Positions 43,463 to 52,696 of a stretch of 64,000 nt of DNA are shown one piece after another. A program made the position numbers and the translations under genes. Source of the stretch: UBA7430 sp002478765. GTDB taxonomy: Bacteria; Bacteroidota; Bacteroidia; Flavobacteriales; UBA7430. Within the stretch, counting starts at the first letter, position 1. Every line of letters begins with the position of its first letter. The notes beneath the pieces were generated by a model. That model was given only the letters and a program-made list of their open reading frames with translations. It had not been told where the DNA came from and did no database searches. The stretch is taken from positions 1 to 64,000 of the forward strand of contig CALSTU010000004.1 in NCBI GenBank assembly GCA_943789355.1, read 5' to 3'.

Positions 43463-43969
43463 TTAATAAGGGTAATAAGGAGATATCATCAGGTATACAA
43501 GAACTCCTGTTAAAGACACGTACATCCACAGAGGCATTGTTATTCGAGCAATTTTTTTGTGCTGGATAAACTTTTCTTGCATCGCTCTAGACAGACTGAT
43601 CAATACCATCGGAACAATAACAATAGCAAGTACAATGTGAGTAATCAAGATGAAATAATATACCTTTTTAACAAATCCCTCTCCACCGAATGAAACTGAG
43701 TCGTGCGTGGCATGATGAAATACGTAAAAAACTAGGAAGACAATAGACAAGCCTACAGCAGAATACATCAGTTTCATATGAAGTTCTCTATTCCCTTTTT
43801 TAATAGCCACGACGGCAAAAATTAAAATAAAGAAAACAGTCCCATTAATACATGCATTGATAAGAGGCAAGAAGTCAATGCTTGTGGTAAACTTGGGCAT
43901 TAAATACAAGCCAAAGACTGCGATGGGCAAAAGAAAGGAGATGAGACGGATGAATAATTTGTGATTCAT
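43463..43969 (-). CDS. DUF420 membrane protein (CtaM/YozB-like oxidase assembly)
   Basis: 168 residues, about five TMs: FTTSIDFLPLINACINGTVFFILIFAVVAIKKGNRELHMKLMYSA (with His), VFHHATH, ITHIVLAIVIVPMVLIS and HKKIARITMPLWMYVSLTGVLVYLMI. The His-rich helices are typical of DUF420; the Staphylococcus homologue CtaM is needed for heme A oxidase maturation. It faces the oxidase operon from the opposite strand. Confidence 0.85.
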   Translation of the reverse strand: MNHKLFIRLISFLLPIAVFGLYLMPKFTTSIDFLPLINACINGTVFFILIFAVVAIKKGNRELHMKLMYSAVGLSIVFLVFYVFHHATHDSVSFGGEGFVKKVYYFILITHIVLAIVIVPMVLISLSRAMQEKFIQHKKIARITMPLWMYVSLTGVLVYLMISPYYPY

Positions 43970-44076
43970 AAAATGAGGCGTAAGTGTTTACAATTTAAAT
44001 TGAATTTTGGTACTTGATATGACGAAGCTACGAAAAAATAAATCGCACTCGTTACAAATGAATTCATGAACAAAGA

Positions 44077-44418
44077 CTACTTCTTCTTGACGTCTTTCAA
44101 AAGATTCAACTCTTCACCAAAATGTTGGCAAAATTGACGCATGTCCTTAGCCATTTTCTCATCTCCTGTAGCACGCTCATAGGTATCCGTCATGGCCGTA
44201 AGTGTTTGATGGAAAAATGTTTTCATTTCATCAACTTTCATATCCTTTGTCCAGAGATCAATTCGTAGAGAATTTTGTTTTTCTGCATCCCAAAGCGACA
44301 TAAGAATCGCTTCTGACTGTTGATTTACTTCTCCAGCGTCTTTTGCAGTCCAATGAATTTTTTCAGGGACCTTATTCTCATCTAAACTTATCTTTATTTT
44401 AATCTCTGACTCTTTCAT
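44077..44418 (-). CDS. gldC: Gliding motility protein GldC
   Basis: 113 residues: SEIKIKISLDENKVPEKIHWTAKDAG, AEKQNSLRIDLWTKDMKVDEM and FFHQTLTAMTDTYERAT match GldC of Flavobacterium. A soluble protein important for gliding, tied to GldB genetically; exact role unknown. It lies two bases after gldB. Confidence 0.9.
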   Translation of the reverse strand: MKESEIKIKISLDENKVPEKIHWTAKDAGEVNQQSEAILMSLWDAEKQNSLRIDLWTKDMKVDEMKTFFHQTLTAMTDTYERATGDEKMAKDMRQFCQHFGEELNLLKDVKKK

Positions 44419-44420
44419 AA

Positions 44421-45392
44421 TTATGATTTTGGTTTGTAGCGTGATTCACGCAATATTTTTCGAGCATCTTGCTCATTCATCAACTCTACTAATGTCTTTT
44501 CAGGGTTTGCTTTCATATAAGACTTGATAATATTCCAACCGATCCACTGACCAATTCTACCGGGTGTTTCACGATCAAAATTGGCATTGAACTTAGAAAA
44601 CGGGGCGTCATCAATAAAACGCCTTTTGTTTTCTTGTATACTTGAAAATAAAAGCTTGTTTTCAATAAAATAGGCCCACACATCAGCTTCATTATGAAAA
44701 CACCAATTCATTTTCTTGACAGGATATCTCATGATAATATCTTCAGACGCATCGGGAAGCATTAGAGCAGTTAAATACTGAATTTTGCCATAATGAAGCA
44801 TAGAGGCCAAAAGACTATTGTCTCCTGACAAAGGTGTGTTCGCTTCAAAATAAGCAGAAAATAAGTCTGGCAATAAATATTTTTTTTCGAAAGATTGTTT
44901 GATATAGTCGGGAGCAGTATTGTAAAAGTCTGCATTGGAACCAAGATACATATCCAGGGATATCAGCAAGGTTTTATTCGAAACCAATACGGGTTCTAGG
45001 CGCTCAAAATTAGAAACCCACGTTCGAATACTAAGAGGTTTATGATCTGGGAAATAATGATAAAAATACTGAAAGGATTCATGGATCTTGTTATTCAAGA
45101 GATTCGTATCAGCAAAACAGGCATCCACAGCATCAAAGAGCTCTCGCACTTGTGCATCTGAAAAGCGACTTTTTAAGGTTGCGTCGGTTTGTGTAACATG
45201 AAAGAAATCAGGGAAATCAATTTTTAAATGCTGTAAATCTGAAGAGAAGTTTGCACTGTCCATATTAAAAAAGGCATGGTCGAAGTGCCCAATACTAATA
45301 GGGGGTGTCACGTAGGACACATCTTGTCTTTGTTGTTTACAAGACGGCATCAACATCAATCCAAAAAAAATAAATCCAAATAGCTGCTTCAT
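44421..45392 (-). CDS. gldB: Gliding motility lipoprotein GldB
   Basis: 323 residues from ATG 45392 (the open frame extends 58 codons upstream, without signal). The lipobox MLMPSC gives Cys16. SIGHFDHAFFNMDSANF, HYFPDHKPLSIRTWVSNFERLEPVLV, PDYIKQSFEKKYLLPDLFSAYFEANTPL and RETPGRIGQWIGWNIIKSYM are the conserved blocks of GldB. Essential for flavobacterial gliding/type IX secretion. Divergent from nadE, a gene order known in flavobacteria. Confidence 0.9.
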   Translation of the reverse strand: MKQLFGFIFFGLMLMPSCKQQRQDVSYVTPPISIGHFDHAFFNMDSANFSSDLQHLKIDFPDFFHVTQTDATLKSRFSDAQVRELFDAVDACFADTNLLNNKIHESFQYFYHYFPDHKPLSIRTWVSNFERLEPVLVSNKTLLISLDMYLGSNADFYNTAPDYIKQSFEKKYLLPDLFSAYFEANTPLSGDNSLLASMLHYGKIQYLTALMLPDASEDIIMRYPVKKMNWCFHNEADVWAYFIENKLLFSSIQENKRRFIDDAPFSKFNANFDRETPGRIGQWIGWNIIKSYMKANPEKTLVELMNEQDARKILRESRYKPKS

Positions 45393-45506
45393 TTTTACAC
45401 CATTTATAGTGCAAAAATAAGAAATGCATAACGAACGCATTAAAACTAAATCAATATTCATACAAAATTCATTTTTATTAAATTTGCAATCTGATTTACA
45501 ATACCT

Positions 45507-46283
45507 ATGGATACAAAAAAGACAATTGAACACATCGCATCGTGGTTGAGGGACTACAGCAATCAATCTAAAACTAACGGTTTTGTAGTCGGGATTTCAG
45601 GTGGAATTGATTCTGCACTCACTTCAACGCTATGTGCCTTAACAGGAAAAAATGTCTTGTGCCTGCTCATGCCTATTCACCAGCATCAAAATGAATTTGA
45701 TCGATCTCATGAACATGTTCAATGGTTGACTAAAAACTTCACCAACGTCTCATACACCACGGTAAACCTAAGCGACACCTTTGATGCACTATCAAAAGTA
45801 GTACCCTCAGAAGCAAAACACAATTTAACATTAGCGAATACCCGCGCCAGGGTTCGAATGACCACGCTTTATGCCTTTGCTGGAGCTCAGGGGATGCTCG
45901 TAGCTGGAACTGGAAATAAAGTTGAAGATTTTGGCGTCGGTTTCTACACAAAATACGGAGATGGTGGGGTTGACCTTAGCCCGATTGCTGATTTAATGAA
46001 ATCTGAGGTTTTTGCTCTGGCAAAAGAACTAAACATCATAGATGCCATTCAAACCGCTAAACCAACAGACGGCTTGTGGGCAGACGGTAGAACCGATGAA
46101 GATCAGTTAGGGGCTTCCTATGATGAATTGGAATGGGCTATGAATGCTTACAATGAAGATCCTAAAAATCGTTTCTCTGGAAGACAGGAAGAAGTTTTTA
46201 AAATCTTCACGGACTTACACCGAGCCAATCGTCACAAAATGGATGCGATTCCGGTATGTAACGTTCCGGAAAGCCTAAAATAA
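45507..46283 (+). CDS. nadE: NAD synthetase, ammonia-dependent
   Basis: 258 residues. The ATP-pyrophosphatase P-loop SGGIDSA is at 31-37, followed by LANTRARVRMTTLYAFA, LVAGTGNKVEDFGVGFYTKYGDGGVDLSPIADL and AKPTDGLWADGRTDEDQLGASYDELE. There is no glutaminase domain, so it probably uses free ammonia. It makes NAD from nicotinate adenine dinucleotide. A -7 box TAAATTTG is at 45479-45486. Confidence 0.94.
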   Translation: MDTKKTIEHIASWLRDYSNQSKTNGFVVGISGGIDSALTSTLCALTGKNVLCLLMPIHQHQNEFDRSHEHVQWLTKNFTNVSYTTVNLSDTFDALSKVVPSEAKHNLTLANTRARVRMTTLYAFAGAQGMLVAGTGNKVEDFGVGFYTKYGDGGVDLSPIADLMKSEVFALAKELNIIDAIQTAKPTDGLWADGRTDEDQLGASYDELEWAMNAYNEDPKNRFSGRQEEVFKIFTDLHRANRHKMDAIPVCNVPESLK

Positions 46284-46309
46284 GCTCTAAAATCTGATTG
46301 TGGTATTCT

Positions 46310-47569
46310 TCAAAAGTTAACGATTTCGGGCGTGCTAAATTCAATCTTTACCAAAACCTTGTTCGAGAAATTGTTGTTCACCGACATGAAACCTCCTTGG
46401 AGTTGAATTCTTTTAATTTGTTCATCGAAATTTAGTAAGGATACTGCCTTAGACTTCTTCTTGTAATATATTTCTATGTTCGTCGTAAACTGTTGGCCCG
46501 ACTTCATATCAATAGACATCTTTGAGGGTTCTGTTTTGTACATGGTATTCAAAACAGCTACCACAGCCCGATAGACCGTAATTTCAACGTCTTTCTCGAT
46601 TTGTTTCGGGTTGTTTATGGAGCAAACAAAATCCACATTCCCGCCCAGATGTTGCTGCAATCTTGTGACAAAAAGTTTCAAAGAAGGTTCTATTCCATAT
46701 TTCATCATGGTACGAGGCATGAGTTCGGTAGCCATGGATCTTGTATTCTCAATACTCTCTTGGATATACCTTTTGATGGAGGCCACAGAACTCTTCAAAT
46801 CTACATCTGCGAGCTCTTTAATTTTCAGTTCAATAATGCCAATCTGCAACATCAATGCTGCAAGAGATTGAGCAACACCCTCATGCAAATCTTCAGCAAA
46901 CAACTCTCTATCTTTTTCCTGTGCTAGAATAATTGAATTCAGTATTCGTTGATCTAATTCCTTTATGGCCGTAATATCTCTACTCACCACCATGTACTGA
47001 TAGGGCTTTTGATCTAAACCCAAAAAGGGAACGATGGTCATATTTACCCAGTAAAAAGATCCATCTTTTGCACGTTCTTTAATTTCATTGGTCCAAAGTT
47101 TTCCTTGACCAATGGTTTGCCACATTTCTTTCCAAAAATGTATGCTGTGGTGCCCTGAGTCCACCACATTATAGGTCTGACCCAACAGTTCATCTCGTTT
47201 GTATTTTGAAATTTCACAAAACTTATCGTTCAGATAAGTAATGTTTCCTTTTAAATCTGTCGTTACAACAATTGAAGATGAATTTAAAGCATATTGAAAT
47301 TGATTCATTCTTGAAATGACGCGTTCCAACTCTGTATTTTTCTCTTCAAGTTTGTCTCTACTAACCACACTGTCCTCAAGTTCTTCACAAAGCATATTTA
47401 AGCCCAGAGCAACAGTATCCAGAGCAGAACCATCTCCTTTTAAATTACTTATTTTTTTGGAGAAATCTAATGCTGCTACAGAGGTAATCTGAGCAACCAA
47501 CTGATCTAGAATTTCAGGGTAAAAGGGAGGTGAATTTTCATATTCATTGGCGTTATTATTTTCATTCAT
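46310..47569 (-). CDS. PAS-domain sensor kinase, HisKA_3-like, degenerate ATPase
   Basis: 419 residues. A coiled segment (about 60-92) precedes a PAS domain (about 95-200: YALNSSSIVVTTDLKGNITY, GHHSIHFWKEMW, VSRDITAIKEL). The dimerisation helix RELFAEDLHEGVAQSLAAL carries His229 as in the NarL-type kinase family. The C-terminal domain has no recognisable N-box or glycine-rich G-boxes (VYRAVVAVLNTMYKTEP where N-box Asn/His are expected). It may not bind ATP normally, perhaps acting as a partner or phosphatase. Confidence 0.8.
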   Translation of the reverse strand: MNENNNANEYENSPPFYPEILDQLVAQITSVAALDFSKKISNLKGDGSALDTVALGLNMLCEELEDSVVSRDKLEEKNTELERVISRMNQFQYALNSSSIVVTTDLKGNITYLNDKFCEISKYKRDELLGQTYNVVDSGHHSIHFWKEMWQTIGQGKLWTNEIKERAKDGSFYWVNMTIVPFLGLDQKPYQYMVVSRDITAIKELDQRILNSIILAQEKDRELFAEDLHEGVAQSLAALMLQIGIIELKIKELADVDLKSSVASIKRYIQESIENTRSMATELMPRTMMKYGIEPSLKLFVTRLQQHLGGNVDFVCSINNPKQIEKDVEITVYRAVVAVLNTMYKTEPSKMSIDMKSGQQFTTNIEIYYKKKSKAVSLLNFDEQIKRIQLQGGFMSVNNNFSNKVLVKIEFSTPEIVNF

Positions 47570-47800
47570 TCATTTAAAATTAAATTGTTTAATGTGTATA
47601 AATTACAAAAATTTAATCTTTATGTGGAAAATAGAAACCTGACACTGATAACCAGGCACTTATACCTTGTAGTGTTACATCAAAAAGAATACCAAAGGAA
47701 AAGTAAATTTTCTACAATACTAAAAAAATCGAACGTAAATAAGAGAAGGGAAACACCGTAGAGTACAAAATTTAACTCAAAAGGGTGACACTAAATAATC

Positions 47801-48079
47801 TTAGTCGTCAATGTTTTGAACCGACTGAACTTCTGGAGCATATTTTTTAATGGTTTGCTCAACTCCCGATGTTAATGTCATTTGATTAACACTACAACTT
47901 TGGCAAGCACCATGTAGTTTAACCCTAACCACCATTTCAGGTGTTATATCGATCAGAGAAATATCTCCTCCATCGGACTCTAGATAAGGTCTGATTTCTG
48001 CCAAGGCTATTTCAATCCTTTCAATGAGTTCGGAATCGGTCTTTACTGACATATCATAGTGTTTAGGATGAACAACCAT
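47801..48079 (-). CDS. NifU C-terminal domain iron-sulfur scaffold protein
   Basis: 92 residues: LIERIEIALAEIRPYLESDGGDISLIDI, VRVKLHGACQSCSVNQMTL (CxxC) and GVEQTIKKYAPEVQSV. The NifU-like scaffold delivers Fe-S clusters. Its start overlaps the end of mrp by 17 bases, so the two carrier proteins are co-expressed. Confidence 0.9.
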   Translation of the reverse strand: MVVHPKHYDMSVKTDSELIERIEIALAEIRPYLESDGGDISLIDITPEMVVRVKLHGACQSCSVNQMTLTSGVEQTIKKYAPEVQSVQNIDD

Positions 48080-49190
48080 CCATATTAGTAATTTTTACGG
48101 CTTCTGTTGGGTCTAACTTTTCATTTCGAGATGTAACTTGATCTATCAAATTATCTGCCAACTTTACAAAAGCCTTTGCCGAATCAGTATCTTCCTGAAG
48201 GGCGACAGGTCTTCCGATATCAGCAGCTTCGCGCACTCCCTGAACCAATGGTATTTCAGCCAAAAGAGGTAAGTTTAAATCGTCGGCTAGATTTTTTGTA
48301 CCGTCTTTACCAAAGATATAATATTTATTTTCAGGCAGCTCTTCCGGCGTAAAATAAGCCATGTTTTCTACCAGACCCAAAACAGGTACCTGAATGGTAT
48401 CTAGTTGAAACATTCCCACCCCTTTCTTTGCATCTGCTAAAGCAATGGTTTGAGGGGTACTTACAATCACAGCACCAGTAACAGGAACGGCTTGTACAAG
48501 AGACAAGTGAATGTCTCCAGTTCCAGGAGGTAAGTCTATAAGAAGGTAATCAATCTCTCCCCAGTAAGAATCTTTAATCAATTGATTCAAAGCTTTGGTA
48601 GCCATAGGGCCTCGCCAAACGACGGCCTGAGAACCGGGCGCAAAAAAACCAATGGACAGCAATTTGACGCCATAACTTTCCACGGGAAGCATCACGGGTT
48701 TTCCATTTACATTGCTGGCTTGAGGCCTGGATTTTTCAACATCAAACATAATGTGTTGCGAAGGACCGTAAATATCGGCATCTACCACACCCACTTTATA
48801 GCCTTTTTGCTGAAGGGCAATGGCTAAATTCGCAGTGACAGTAGATTTACCAACGCCACCTTTTCCAGAGGCCACAGCAATGATGTTTTTAACTCCTTCG
48901 ATTGCTTCACCTCGAATCAAGTTCACCGCTTCTTCTTGCTTGGCTTCTACTGTAATACGTATGGTTATTTTTGCTTTGGGATGAACTTCTTTATGAATGG
49001 CTTTAAGAATATCAACCTCTACCTGCTTCTTCGCATGAAGTGTTGGATTGTGTATCGTCACGTCAATATTCACTTCGTCACCAAAAACAACAATATTGGT
49101 CACCAAGCCGTTCTCGATCAACGACTTTTCATCACCTTTCACCTTTACACTATTCAGTGCTTGCTCTACTTGTTTCTTCTGTATGTTCAT
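48063..49190 (-). CDS. mrp: Mrp/ApbC-type P-loop iron-sulfur carrier ATPase
   Basis: 375 residues from ATG 49190 (an ATG five codons upstream is also possible). N-terminal MIP18/DUF59 domain (about 1-90), then NIIAVASGKGGVGKSTVTANLAI (deviant Walker A), VGVVDADIYGPSQHIMF, LLIDLPPGTGDIHLSLVQ and VENMAYFTPEE. The usual CxxC of Mrp reads M-A-Y-F-T here without Cys pairs, though a Cys lies at the C-terminal end (GCSS). It inserts Fe-S clusters. Coupled to nifU. Confidence 0.9.
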   Translation of the reverse strand: MNIQKKQVEQALNSVKVKGDEKSLIENGLVTNIVVFGDEVNIDVTIHNPTLHAKKQVEVDILKAIHKEVHPKAKITIRITVEAKQEEAVNLIRGEAIEGVKNIIAVASGKGGVGKSTVTANLAIALQQKGYKVGVVDADIYGPSQHIMFDVEKSRPQASNVNGKPVMLPVESYGVKLLSIGFFAPGSQAVVWRGPMATKALNQLIKDSYWGEIDYLLIDLPPGTGDIHLSLVQAVPVTGAVIVSTPQTIALADAKKGVGMFQLDTIQVPVLGLVENMAYFTPEELPENKYYIFGKDGTKNLADDLNLPLLAEIPLVQGVREAADIGRPVALQEDTDSAKAFVKLADNLIDQVTSRNEKLDPTEAVKITNMDGCSS

Positions 49191-49228
49191 GTGCTTGATT
49201 TGCACTGTAAAGTTACAAAAATCAACGC

Positions 49229-49567
49229 TTATTCATCTGCTGGATCCCAAAATACATTTTTGAAATTCAATATTTGATCTCCGTCAAATTGATGCGATTC
49301 GCTTTCTAACAATTGCTTCATAATTTGAGCACCTCCAAAATGATGCTTTCCAGAGAGAACGCCTACCCTATTGACGACTCTATGGGCGGGAATATCCCTA
49401 TCATGACTGTTATTCATCGCCCAACCGACGACTCTTGCCGATTTTCCTGCACCAAGATGCCTGGCAATGGCTCCATAGGTTGTCACCCTTCCAAAAGGAA
49501 TCTTTTGAACAACCTCATAACATCGTTCAAAAAAAGAGTCTTGTGGTGAAGTCTTAGTCTTGTTCAC
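49229..49567 (-). CDS. Alkyltransferase-like (ATL) protein, MGMT fold without catalytic Cys
   Basis: 112 residues from GTG 49567. The DNA-binding MGMT domain: VQKIPFGRVTTYGAIARHLGAGKSARVVGWAMN (Tyr31 and Arg45 'finger') and IPAHRVVNRVG. Where O6-alkylguanine-DNA alkyltransferases have PCHR, this has Pro60-Ala61-His, so no alkyl transfer is possible. ATL proteins bind O6-alkylguanine and recruit nucleotide-excision repair. The start overlaps the trmB C-terminal reading frame by 14 bases. Confidence 0.9.
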   Translation of the reverse strand: MNKTKTSPQDSFFERCYEVVQKIPFGRVTTYGAIARHLGAGKSARVVGWAMNNSHDRDIPAHRVVNRVGVLSGKHHFGGAQIMKQLLESESHQFDGDQILNFKNVFWDPADE

Positions 49568-50232
49568 GCAATTGAAACTTTAGATACGTGATGGGCACAC
49601 CCTTTCCCCTAAAAATACCCTCATAATTGGTTCTAATACTCAACAGCTCATCATCGGGCTTCTGGCGATCGATATCATAGCTCGTCTCCAATATCGTGAT
49701 GAGAGTCTCCCTCTAGCATGCCCAGCGTATAACCGTGTAAAAACTGAGAATCCGTCTTTAGATGCAAGAGCGCATCATCCGTCAAAACCTTTCGGTAAAT
49801 GGCAAGCATGTCTGGAGCTGTAAGTCTTTTTTTGCGCCGCCGGTATTTAATTTGAGGATCTGGAAAGGTAATCCAGATTTCACTTACCTCTCCTTGAGAA
49901 AAACAATAATCAATCAGCTCTATCTGTGTCCTTAAGAAACCTACATTGCTCATACGATTGTCTGTAGCTGTTTTTGCACCTCGCCACATTCGAGCTCCTT
50001 TTATATCGACCCCGATGAAATTCTTATGGGGGAACTTCTCGGCCAAACCGATGGTGTACTCCCCTTTACCACAGCCTAACTCAAGTACTATGGGATGATC
50101 ATTTTTAAAAAACGACTTGTGCCATTTTCCTTTCATAGGCAAGTCGTCTTCCAACAAATCAGGCCTTGGCTCTTGAATCATATTTTCGAAAGTTTTCGTC
50201 TCTGCGAACTTTCTAAGTTTATTCTTTCCCAC
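49554..50232 (-). pseudogene. trmB: tRNA (guanine-N7-)-methyltransferase TrmB, frameshifted near the 3' end
   Basis: The main frame (49675-50232, 185 residues) has VLELGCGKGEYTIGLAEKFPHKNFIGVDIKG, ITFPDPQIKYRRRKKRLTAPD and LKTDSQFLHGYTLGML of TrmB, ending abruptly at HDIGDEL. Removing one G near 49687 continues ETSYDIDRQKPDDELLSIRT, then NYEGIFRGKGVPITYLKFQL, to a stop at 49554, which is the expected C-terminal catalytic region. So the gene is complete apart from a one-base insertion. It may be an assembly error, as TrmB makes m7G46 and is widely conserved. Confidence 0.82.
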
Positions 50233-50311
50233 ACGCTTATCTTTTACGCCTCAAAAATACAAATTCATTCAGGAATCGTTTTTCTATCTTTGTAGAAACC
50301 ATAACAAACTC

Positions 50312-50863
50312 ATGAGATTCGTTAAATTTACACTTGCAGGTCTAATATCCATCATGTTGGCTTTTTTAAGTTTGGGATTTTTTCACTCAGACTTTAAATA
50401 TGAAAATGAGCTTGATATCAATGCTTCGCCATCAAACTCCTTTGAAATATTCAACAATGACTCCCTGAAATCTCAATGGCTGACAGGCTTTATTGAACAC
50501 GAAAATTTAACAGGATCTGTCTTTCAACCGGGACATAGAAAACTACTCAAATTTAAACGTGGGGAGCAAACGTTTGAAATGGTAGAGGAACTGCTAGAAA
50601 TCTATAAAGGAGATAAGATTGTTTTTGCTATTGAAACGGAATTATTTGACGGAATAAATGAACTCTACTTCATGGGTTCAAAGAATAAGTGCACCCTAAA
50701 GTCTTACACGACAATTAAAGGAACATCCATTTTCTACCGTGCTATGTTTTACATCTTAAAAAGTAGCATGCAAAATCAAACACAACAAAATTATGAAGCT
50801 CTAAAGAAAGTTATTGAAAAGCAGGAAGAGACATACAAAATAGACGCGAAATCTCTAAATTAA
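50312..50863 (+). CDS. SRPBCC-fold protein with N-terminal membrane anchor
   Basis: 183 residues with a TM/signal at 6-25 (FTLAGLISIMLAFLSLGFF), then NELDINASPSNSFEIFNNDSLKSQWL, strands with GHRKLLKFKRGEQTFEMVEELL, and a C-terminal amphipathic helix QTQQNYEALKKVIEK; this is the polyketide-cyclase/SRPBCC fold. The ligand is unknown. The -7 box TATCTTTG lies at 50286-50293. It converges with phoR. Confidence 0.8.
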   Translation: MRFVKFTLAGLISIMLAFLSLGFFHSDFKYENELDINASPSNSFEIFNNDSLKSQWLTGFIEHENLTGSVFQPGHRKLLKFKRGEQTFEMVEELLEIYKGDKIVFAIETELFDGINELYFMGSKNKCTLKSYTTIKGTSIFYRAMFYILKSSMQNQTQQNYEALKKVIEKQEETYKIDAKSLN

Positions 50864-50870
50864 GTAGGCT

Positions 50871-51923
50871 TTAGGCTTTTTTAAGCGTAAAAGAAAAAGT
50901 GCACCCTTCCCCTTCAGTACTGCGAACATTTATCACTTGATTGTGTGCTTCAATAATGTGTTTGACTATAGATAAACCTAGTCCAGAGCCCCCCTTTTCC
51001 CGATCTCTGGATTTATCAACTCGATAAAAACGATCGAAAATTTTATTCAAATGCTTTTGTGCAATCCCATTTCCATTATCTGCGACTTCTACCAAAATAT
51101 TTTGGTCCATATCATAAATCCTTAAAAGGACTTCTCCGCCTTCTTTTCCATATTTTATAGCATTGTCAATCAGATTTACCAAGACCTGTTGTATTTTCTC
51201 TACATCAGCCTCAACCATATAACGTCCTTTCTGAGTCTGTGACATCACTATTTTCACCTCTCGTTTCTTCGCTTTGAGCTCCAATTGCTCTATCAAATCA
51301 GAAATAATTTCTATAATATCTACAGGCTCTTCATGAAGTTCAATTTTACCCCCCTCTAATTTTGTAATCTGATCCAGATCTTCAACAATATAAATCATCC
51401 GATTCACGCTTTTATTCGCGCGCTCTAAAAACTTTCTATTAATATGCTCATCATCAATCGCACCATCAAGTAAGGTGTCTATATAGCCTTGGATGTTAAA
51501 TATGGGTGTTTTCAATTCATGAGCCACATTGCCAACAAATTGCCTTCGGTAACTTTCTCGGATCATTAATTTCTCAATTTCTGACTCTCTATGAGTATTC
51601 CAACTCGTAACATCTTTGTTTACTTGGTTTAAACCAACGTCTTTATAGTCCCCTGGTTTTGACTTGGAATCGTGTATGTTTTTATAGATCAACTTAATTC
51701 TGTTGTGAATGAACTTGTCAACCAACCATCGTACCAAGAGATAATTTGACAAGCCTACAGAAGAAACCAGCAAAGTAGCATCAGAAAAAATCAGTGAAAA
51801 ATCAAAAACAATAAGGTGAATGATTAGAATCAACATCAATAGAAAAGAAGAGACCAATGACACCAGCCAAGACTGATCCATCTTCCCTTTGAAAGCTCTA
51901 AAAAAACGGTATTTCCTATTCAT
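50871..51923 (-). CDS. phoR: Phosphate-responsive sensor histidine kinase PhoR-like
   Basis: 350 residues: two TMs (about 20-65), then a HisKA domain with the phosphoacceptor FVGNVAHELKTPIFNI, an HATPase with LVNLIDNAIKYGKEG (N-box), VEVADNGNGI (G1), FDRFYRVDKSRDREKGGSGLGLSIVKHI (F/G2). No PAS between TM and HisKA. Its start overlaps the end of phoB. The location beside PiT and Pst genes suggests it senses phosphate, presumably through PstB/PhoU; by domain it could be any PhoR-class kinase. Confidence 0.87.
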   Translation of the reverse strand: MNRKYRFFRAFKGKMDQSWLVSLVSSFLLMLILIIHLIVFDFSLIFSDATLLVSSVGLSNYLLVRWLVDKFIHNRIKLIYKNIHDSKSKPGDYKDVGLNQVNKDVTSWNTHRESEIEKLMIRESYRRQFVGNVAHELKTPIFNIQGYIDTLLDGAIDDEHINRKFLERANKSVNRMIYIVEDLDQITKLEGGKIELHEEPVDIIEIISDLIEQLELKAKKREVKIVMSQTQKGRYMVEADVEKIQQVLVNLIDNAIKYGKEGGEVLLRIYDMDQNILVEVADNGNGIAQKHLNKIFDRFYRVDKSRDREKGGSGLGLSIVKHIIEAHNQVINVRSTEGEGCTFSFTLKKA

Positions 51924-52611
51924 CTATTTTAAATTTGTACCCAACGCCCTTCACGGTTTCAATGTAATTCAGCCCAATCTTTTCTCTCAACTTTCTTACA
52001 TGCACATCAATCGTTCGTCCACCTACAACAACATCCGCACCCCATATTTTTTCAAATATTTGCTCTCTATTGAATACCTTTCCGGGTTTTGAAGCCAACA
52101 AATAAAGAATTTCAAACTCTTTGCGAGGAAGTGATAAAGACTCATCATCAAGCGTAACTTGATACCGTTCTCGATCGATTTTCAAATCTATAATTTCGAT
52201 AACTTCCGAAGGGCTGGTTTCTATTGCCGCTCCTTTTCTTCTGAGTAAAGACTTCACACGACTTACAAGTACTTTAGGTTTTATTGGTTTGTGGATGTAA
52301 CCGTCAGCACCCGCCTCAAGCCCTGCTACTTGAGAATAATCCTCAGAGCGTGCGGTTAAGAAGGTGATCAATATATTATCGTATTCCTTGTTAGATCGGA
52401 TGGTCTCACAAGTTTCAATCCCATCCATGCCGGGCATCATAACATCCAGCACAATAAGGTTGGGCTTAAAGGTGTCAAGCAAGTTCAAGGCCGCCTGACC
52501 GTCTTGACATGTGGAAACTTCAAAGCCCTCCTTTTTTAGATTATAGCTTAAAAACTCCAGAATGTCTTTCTCATCATCAACAAGTAAAATTCTATTGTTC
52601 GTTTTCATCAA
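51916..52611 (-). CDS. phoB: Response regulator PhoB-like (OmpR family)
   Basis: 231 residues (two adjacent ATGs at 52611 and 52608). Receiver: RILLVDDEKDILEFL, LIVLDVMMPGMDG (phospho-Asp56), Thr in ITFLTARSEDY and Lys in GYIHKPIKPK. C-terminal winged helix: EIIDLKIDRERYQVTLDDE, LPRKEFEILYLLASKPGKVFNREQIFEKIWG and TIDVHVRKLREKIG. Expected to bind the 11-base TTAA repeats found before pstS, the PiT unit and the porin; that binding is inference. Confidence 0.9.
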   Translation of the reverse strand: MMKTNNRILLVDDEKDILEFLSYNLKKEGFEVSTCQDGQAALNLLDTFKPNLIVLDVMMPGMDGIETCETIRSNKEYDNILITFLTARSEDYSQVAGLEAGADGYIHKPIKPKVLVSRVKSLLRRKGAAIETSPSEVIEIIDLKIDRERYQVTLDDESLSLPRKEFEILYLLASKPGKVFNREQIFEKIWGADVVVGGRTIDVHVRKLREKIGLNYIETVKGVGYKFKIDE

Positions 52612-52661
52612 AAGCGAGGATTTGTGTAAATATAAAGATTATTGTAAGAATTTATAAGTGC

Positions 52662-52692
52662 AAAAAAAACTCCGCAATGCGGAGTTTTTTTT
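52662..52692. terminator. Bidirectional terminator between PiT and PhoB
   Basis: AAAAAAAACTCCGCA and TGCGGAGTTTTTTTTT form a perfect GC-core stem with A- and T-tracts on both sides. It can end the PiT transcript on the minus strand. It lies 51 bases upstream of phoB, which needs its own promoter between. Confidence 0.88.
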
Positions 52693-52696
52693 TTGA

